Below, piece after piece: positions 38,369 through 39,508 of a stretch of 39,508 nt of DNA. The stretch is from Candidatus Latescibacterota bacterium (lineage in GTDB: Bacteria > Latescibacterota > UBA2968 > UBA8231). The translations under genes and the position numbers were made by a program. The stretch spans positions 1 through 39,508 of the forward strand of contig JACPJE010000013.1 in assembly GCA_016187725.1 (NCBI GenBank), read 5' to 3'. The notes below the pieces were generated by a model that saw only the letters and a list, made by a program, of their open reading frames with translations, was not told the DNA's origin and searched no databases. Numbering within the stretch: position 1 is the first letter of the stretch; each line of letters starts with the position of its first letter.

Positions 38369-38968
38369 ATGGGCGGACAGGGTAGCGGTACTTGGGAAAG
38401 GTGGGACAGGAAGGGTACCGTGGAGGAATACCACACCCTCGACGTGCGGACCATGCACCGGAGGGGCTGGTTGCGGCCAGGGATGCAAGGGAAAATCCGT
38501 TGGCTGCGGGGGAAGAGGGAGGTTGCCTCCATTGGTTGGACGGTGTGGGATGAAGAGGACGACGACCTAGCCCAGGAAGTAGAACTGTACTATACAGTGA
38601 CGCCCACAACCGGGAACCCAGAGGACTTACGGTCTACGGTTTTCCTGGAGTGGACAAGGTGCAATTATGGGGGCCATAGGCCCTGGTTCACCTGCCCCAA
38701 CCCCGCCTGCAACCGTTGTGTGGCGATTCTTTACGGCGGCCCGTGTTTCTATTGTCGGCACTGCCATAACTTGGCATACGAGAGCCAAAGGGAAGACCTT
38801 TCTGGCCGGCTGAGGCGTAAGGCGCGGAAAATCCGCAGACGACTGGGCGGGAGTGCGGACCTGAGAGAAGACTTTCCTCAAAAGCCCACAGGCATGCACT
38901 GGCGAACCTACCATCGTCTGCGCCAGGAGGCCGAAAGAGGCGCGGCATCCCAATCGCGCCTGGGCTGA
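38369..38968 (+). CDS. Zinc-ribbon hypothetical protein of mobile regions
   Basis: 199 residues with GGAGG ten bases before the ATG. It begins MGGQGSGTWERWDRKGTVEE and has an N-terminal LDVRTMHRRGWLRPG segment, then two paired cysteine motifs (CPNPACNRC and CFYCRHC) that should bind zinc, then YESQREDLSGRLRRKARKIRRRLGG and GMHWRTYHRL. This combination is a recurrent uncharacterised family in phage- and plasmid-like islands. Its length appears complete. It may bind nucleic acid given the basic Arg-rich C-terminal helix. Confidence 0.75.
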   Translation: MGGQGSGTWERWDRKGTVEEYHTLDVRTMHRRGWLRPGMQGKIRWLRGKREVASIGWTVWDEEDDDLAQEVELYYTVTPTTGNPEDLRSTVFLEWTRCNYGGHRPWFTCPNPACNRCVAILYGGPCFYCRHCHNLAYESQREDLSGRLRRKARKIRRRLGGSADLREDFPQKPTGMHWRTYHRLRQEAERGAASQSRLG

Positions 38969-39224
38969 ACTATCCTCTGAACAGACTGGTTGGTTCCAGC
39001 ACGGTCTGAAGCCTCTCACAGGCAGCGGTCTTCAAGGTATCATCCTCCAATTCCTTCCTCTTCCAGTTTCACATCCCTCCGTTGGTCTGCTACCTTCACC
39101 AAATTCACTTGCCCCCGTGCGATAAGTCGCGTTAATTCCAGTTGAAAGCGATTAACTACCGGATATCGCTCCCTTCCTCTCCTTCAGGGGAAAAAGAGCG
39201 GGTATCGTTGCAGGAGGTGACACA
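38969..39224. other. Gap without a supported gene
   Basis: About 255 bases. An open stretch on the minus strand (YPVVNRFQLELTRL, IARGQVNLVKVADQ) has protein-like character but no start, so it is noted only. A GGAGG at 39212-39216 serves the next ORF. Confidence 0.3.
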
Positions 39225-39380
39225 GTGGGTGACCCTGAAAATAGTGTGGTCGCGATTTTTGACAAGCTCGTGCGCGACAACTATGTCCTAGCCGGGAGAT
39301 TGGGGCTATCTGCATGGGAAAGTGCACAGAAAAAGGCCCTGCGCCAGTTGGTGGAGACCGGTGTAGTATCCCGAGTTTGA
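39225..39380 (+). CDS. Small unrecognised protein
   Basis: 51 codons from GTG at 39225 with AGGAGG eight bases upstream. Reads MGDPENSVVAIFDKLVRDNY, VLAGRLGLSAWESAQKKALRQLVETGVVS, then a stop. The helical, regular composition suggests a real but possibly truncated protein. I do not recognise the family. Confidence 0.4.
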   Translation: MGDPENSVVAIFDKLVRDNYVLAGRLGLSAWESAQKKALRQLVETGVVSRV

Positions 39381-39398
39381 GAGTTAGCCACTGGCGAT

Positions 39399-39508
39399 TT
39401 ATGGAGGGCTAAGTCCACTGGTTTTCAAGAGTTGCTGGGGATCCAGTCCTACCGCTGCGAAGATTTCCTGCACTTGGGGATCGATCTGGTTCAAGCTCCA
39501 GAAGAGCT
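39399..39508 (-). CDS. C-terminal end of an unidentified minus-strand gene, partial
   Basis: The minus strand is open from the right edge to TAA at 39399-39401 and reads LFWSLNQIDPQVQEIFAAVG, then LDPQQLLKTSGLSPP. The gene starts outside the window. Coding character is good, but no family is recognised. Confidence 0.45.
   Translation of the reverse strand, partial: LFWSLNQIDPQVQEIFAAVGLDPQQLLKTSGLSPP

Overview
The window is GC-rich, gene-dense bacterial DNA. Its gene repertoire is M81 peptidase, enolase-superfamily, PIG-L, phytanoyl-CoA dioxygenase, amidohydrolase-2, URO-D-like, DSD1-like and exo-sialidase families. It also has a large secreted protein with CarboxypepD_reg repeats and a C-terminal FlgD/type-9-secretion-like sorting domain. 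I read this as an uncultivated lineage of the Latescibacterota/Poribacteria kind, but that is an inference from content and not a placement.

Layout: (a) 1-6044 is a catabolic block: M81 and enolase-like genes on minus; then a medium-chain dehydrogenase, an aminotransferase remnant, a CocE hydrolase, a PIG-L remnant and two amidohydrolases on plus. (b) 6061-6519 holds a promoter-like site, a strong terminator and a ~200-bp MITE. (c) 6542-11030 is a translationally coupled operon of an ABC-F ATPase and a three-gene ABC-2 exporter. (d) 11139-12353 is a lone AAA+ ATPase (DUF4143 type) with a palindrome touching its start. (e) 12491-16876 has a MocD/MocE-like desaturase and Rieske pair, a GNAT, a URO-D-like methyltransferase and a DSD1-like PLP enzyme. 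(f) 16973-19616 has a PiT phosphate transporter and a sialidase. (g) 19953-25664 has an ECF sigma factor with a HEAT-repeat tail behind an ECF-type promoter, the convergent secreted protein, a truncated second sigma gene, a candidate structured RNA with terminator, and a small membrane protein. (h) 25680-27361 is an unrecognised two-gene operon. (i) 27467-31398 is a dense run of gene fragments. (j) 31399-36297 is a mobile-element zone (IS200/IS605, broken IS1595, IS5 remnant, repeats, PIN/RHH toxin-antitoxin pair). (k) 36320-39508 has a lipoprotein, a methylase remnant, a frameshifted AAA+ ATPase with an inverted-repeat operator, a zinc-ribbon protein and small ORFs.

The most unusual property is that at least ten genes are cut or internally deleted, often in frame, with recognisable ends joined directly. 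Examples are enolase-like, class V aminotransferase, PIG-L, ECF sigma, Cys/Met PLP enzyme joined to GGDEF, PhyH joined to a methyltransferase, ribosomal protein S18, patatin-like, TPR and PIN. Either this genome is eroding by repeated deletions or the assembly has collapsed the sequence; the two must be separated before function is inferred. The best candidates for new biology are the sigma-HEAT protein with its promoter motif, the ABC-F/exporter operon, the unknown operon at 25680-27361 and the structured leader near 25340-25441.
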